A stretch of 64,000 nt of DNA from assembly GCA_015680905.1 (NCBI GenBank), contig CM027383.1, positions 86,461,001 through 86,525,000 of the forward strand. The letters are read 5' to 3'. The number at the start of each line of letters is the position of its first letter. The first letter of the stretch is position 1. This document shows, one piece after another, positions 61,226 through 64,000 of this stretch. The notes beneath the pieces are model-generated. The model saw only the letters and a list, made by a program, of their open reading frames with translations. It was not told the origin of the DNA and did no database searches. This DNA comes from Coptis chinensis. Its lineage: Eukaryota > Streptophyta > Magnoliopsida > Ranunculales > Ranunculaceae. Both the position numbers and the translations under genes were made by a program.

Positions 61226-62222
61226 CTTAAAAAAACTACGAGGTTTGAATTTGAACTATTAACAAATACAATTATTGATGAGCTACAAAATGAGAAACTC
61301 AAAATCATTATCAAAGGTAAATTTTATTTTATTTTTTTATTTTTTGATTAATCTCTAGTACTACACTGCTGCTTGTAAAACCAGATGACAATGGAGGTGA
61401 TGAACAACACTATTTAATGTAATTTTTCTTAAGTCGTAAAACGTGAATGAACGGTCATCTCATCTTTCAGAGTTTGAGATTGAGTAGCCTATACATTTGA
61501 GATAGAGAAAGGTCAAGAGAATGCGTGATGTCTAATTAATTACCTTAATTAAAAGCTCTAATAATTACCAATAAATCATGCTAACTTTTTTTTTTAATCT
61601 TGATTACACAACATTGAAGGCGTGAGAGCGAATCCTAACCCCACCCAACCCACTTACCCACCACAGGATGGAACCCAGCCGTTGAGTATAAAAACAACTT
61701 TGTTTTGAAGAAATGAGGTTTTGAAGACTGAACGGGAGGGAATATGAGGATAAAGTGAGTGAGTGAGTGAGTGAGTGGTTGCATAACTAATCAGTCCAAA
61801 TAAAATAAACATTAGATGAGTTGTACGTTGCATTATTTGCACAGATTATCTGTATAGTTCTATACGTTGTGTAAAGACAACATACTAGCCACTGCACCCC
61901 ATCTTTACTGAACACACATTATTATCAAAAGAATTTCGAGAGACTTATGCAGTTATGCACTTATGCCTACAGCCTCATTTTAATGGTTTGACCAGAAGTT
62001 GAGTACCCCAAAAAAATGTTGACGTCAATTTCTGTTAGTCTAGCCTCAATATTAAACTCAATTAAATTTCATTATTATTCCCCAGTATATCCGACTATCT
62101 TTTCCGTATCTCACTATCCTTCATACGTCTACTACACTCCAAGTAGACCCAACCTCTTTTCCTTGTTCTTGTCAAAACTCAAAAACCGCCCCATCCTCTT
62201 TCTTCCTCACCACACACCAACC
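61226..62222. other. Upstream region of the phospholipase gene
   Basis: Holds a GTGA tandem repeat (61755-61777), the 23-bp stretch shared with 2042-2064 (at ~61729-61751), and pyrimidine-rich sequence just before the start codon (62100-62220), consistent with a 5' UTR. Confidence 0.5.
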
Positions 62223-63312
62223 ATGTTCCCTCGTCAACTCCTCGTCTTCCTTCTCTTCCTCCATCTCCTCCTTCCTTCTCAATCCTTCCACCACAAAACC
62301 CACACAAAAATAAAAGGCCCCATCAAAACAATAGTTGTTATAGTCATGGAAAACCGTTCATTTGACCACGTACTCGGCTGGCTAAAACAAACCCGTCCGG
62401 AAATCGACGGGCTAACTGGGGCCGAGTCAAACCTAGTCAACTCATCTGACCCAAACTCACCCGAACATTACGTCACTAGTGACGCTATATTTATCGATTC
62501 GGACCCGGGCCACTCGTTCCAAGCAATACGTGAACAAATATTCGGGTCGGAAAATGTTTCGGGTGACCCGAAAATGAATGGGTTTGTTCAACAAGCTAGT
62601 AATATGGAAGCTGAAAATATGGTTAAAACCGTTATGAGTGGTTTTGAACCGGAAGTTTTACCCATATACACTGAGTTGGTAAACGAGTTTGGTGTGTTTG
62701 ACAAGTGGTTTGCTTCGGTACCCGCTTCGACTCAGCCGAATCGGTTTTATGTTCATTCGGCTACTTCACATGGTGCAACTAGTAATGTTAGGAAAGATTT
62801 AATACATGGGTTTCCTCAAAAGACTATATTTGATTCATTAGACGAAAATGACCTTACTTTTGGTATTTATTATCAGAATATACCTGCCACTTTGTTTTAC
62901 AAGAGTTTAAGGAAGTTGAAACATATAACTAAGTTTCATGATTATAGTTTGAAGTTTAAGTTGCATGCTAAGTGGGGTAAGTTACCGAATTACGTTGTGG
63001 TGGAACAGCGGTATTTTGATATTGAGTTGTTTCCTGCTAATGATGATCACCCGTCACATGATGTGGCACTGGGACAGAAGTTTGTAAAGGAGGTGTATGA
63101 GACGTTGAGAGCTAGTCCACAATGGAATGAGATGGCATTGTTGATTACTTATGATGAACATGGAGGGTTTTACGATCATGTGCCTACGCCTAATTCTGGG
63201 GTGCCTAATCCTGATGGTATTATTGGACCTGACCCTTTTTATTTCAGGTTTGATCGGTTGGGTGTGAGGGTGCCGACGATTTTGGTTTCGCCGTGGATTG
63301 AGAAGGGTACCG
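62223..63312 (+). CDS. NPC: Non-specific phospholipase C (NPC2/NPC6-like), first exon
   Basis: The encoded enzyme hydrolyses phosphatidylcholine and related lipids to diacylglycerol and a phospho-headgroup. The 363 residues seen contain the three family motifs: [11 protein letters not shown] (43-53), [15 protein letters not shown] (170-184) and [10 protein letters not shown] (311-320). Residues ~6-21 form a hydrophobic signal peptide ([16 protein letters not shown]). I chose ATG 62223 because the signal peptide starts there; an in-frame ATG at 62016 would add 69 residues and bury it. The exon ends SPWIEKGT+G at a GTGAGT donor (63313), the conserved first junction; the C-terminal exons lie beyond the window. 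Closest in feel to the secreted NPC1/2/6 group. No damage is seen. Confidence 0.92.
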
Positions 63313-64000
63313 GTGAGTCTTTCGTGTTCTTGACCATGTATTTGAATTTGAATATCTTATTATATGGTTTATTTATAGTTATTTGCTTGAATGGAACTAC
63401 ATTGCATTGAAGGATAATTAGCTTATGGTTGATCTTGCGAAACTAGGAAAAAAATTGAATTCGATCACCATATCATAGTAAGAAAGTAGGTGTAACTTTC
63501 TTGCTTCCGGTTGGGTGGGAAATTTATGGTAGATAAAATGAAAAGAAGATATGAAGCTTGGTTTGAGATTCTGGAATTTTTCCACTCATTATCATCAGCT
63601 ACACCTTGTTTTTGTTTTAAGTTCATCAACATGAATCCAATTTCTGAAATCAATTTGGATATAACTTCTCAAGGTATGTTCCTGGGTGGATTTTGTAGAT
63701 CATTGTTTCACACTGCTATCATTTTCTCCTGCATTTACATAGTTGATATTCTTTTACATGCTCAAAGTTTCTGAGCCATTATCCTTGATATCCTCGTGGT
63801 TGGATTTTTATAACTCGGGACAGGCAAGATAGGAAAACAAATAAAATACTAGAGTAGCGACATATAGATGTAACCAATACTAGTATAACACACTAGACAA
63901 CACCCATTAGGAATCCCATCTTAAGGTGATGATCCAAATTTTCGTTGCTCTCCACTTGTCCCATATCTTCGACCAAAGATGAACCAGCCTTCTAATCGAA
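63313..64000 (+). other. First intron of the phospholipase gene
   Basis: Begins with the GTGAGT donor. An 87-codon open stretch (63511-63774) has no family resemblance and no NPC exon 2 motif (VIHGP..., SEYEHSSIP) is visible, so the whole segment is read as intron. Confidence 0.6.

Noticed and set aside
62016-62222. Upstream in-frame ATG of the phospholipase gene
   Set aside because: It would place 69 unrelated residues ahead of a good signal peptide that starts at the 62223 ATG.
1-64000. tRNA, rRNA and other structured RNA genes
   Set aside because: I looked for cloverleaf-like and rRNA-like stretches and saw none that I could support by eye; a tRNAscan/Infernal run would settle it.

Overview
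This is nuclear DNA from a flowering plant, almost certainly a eudicot. It is AT-rich, has GT-AG introns, and carries Helitrons, a Ty3/gypsy element, an L1-type LINE, a CACTA terminus and a MITE. I cannot name the species from the sequence. Only the two edges look like working host genes. At the left edge a minus-strand gene of the serine-rich 'DYDWLLTPP' family ends at base 1, with four exons visible (<1-2013). At the right edge is a plus-strand non-specific phospholipase C gene whose first exon is 62223-63312.

Almost everything between is nested mobile DNA. From 2521 to about 48974 runs a head-to-tail train of Helitrons. Each starts TCTATATACTAAAG and most end in a GC-rich hairpin followed by CTAG. 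Several abut with no base between them: A 2521-7007, B 7008-18502, C 18503-31864, D 31865-45272 (3' end lost), E 45308-48066, then two small elements of another family. A, C, D and E are one family built around a ~55-bp minisatellite. B is different: it carries fragments of host genes (PAS/Raf-like kinase, PPR protein, IWS1, a BRAP2/BRIZ-type protein and a protein I could not name), an intron-containing replication protein A (RPA70-like) copy, and an intact 166-codon ORF with a dsRNA-binding-like region.

Two LTR elements sit inside Helitrons with clean 5-bp target duplications. In C, a non-coding element with very long LTRs (20720-29350, AAATC) has LTRs packed with W-box (TTGAC) and TGGGCC motifs. 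In D, a minus-strand gypsy element (35844-44802, ATCAC) keeps gag and protease but has a coiled-coil region where reverse transcriptase and integrase are expected.

From 49 to 61 kb lie a minus-strand Helitron (49929-51572), a decayed relative of the long LTR (~51640-54338), an L1 LINE broken in two (54346-56707 and ~59909-60818), another copy of the long LTR (56708-59256), a truncated CACTA end (59257 on) and a fold-back MITE (61023-61225).

The two LTRs of each LTR element differ mainly where CAG or CTG is expected, as small indels rather than C-to-T changes. This looks like a sequencing or assembly artefact and matters for dating the insertions.
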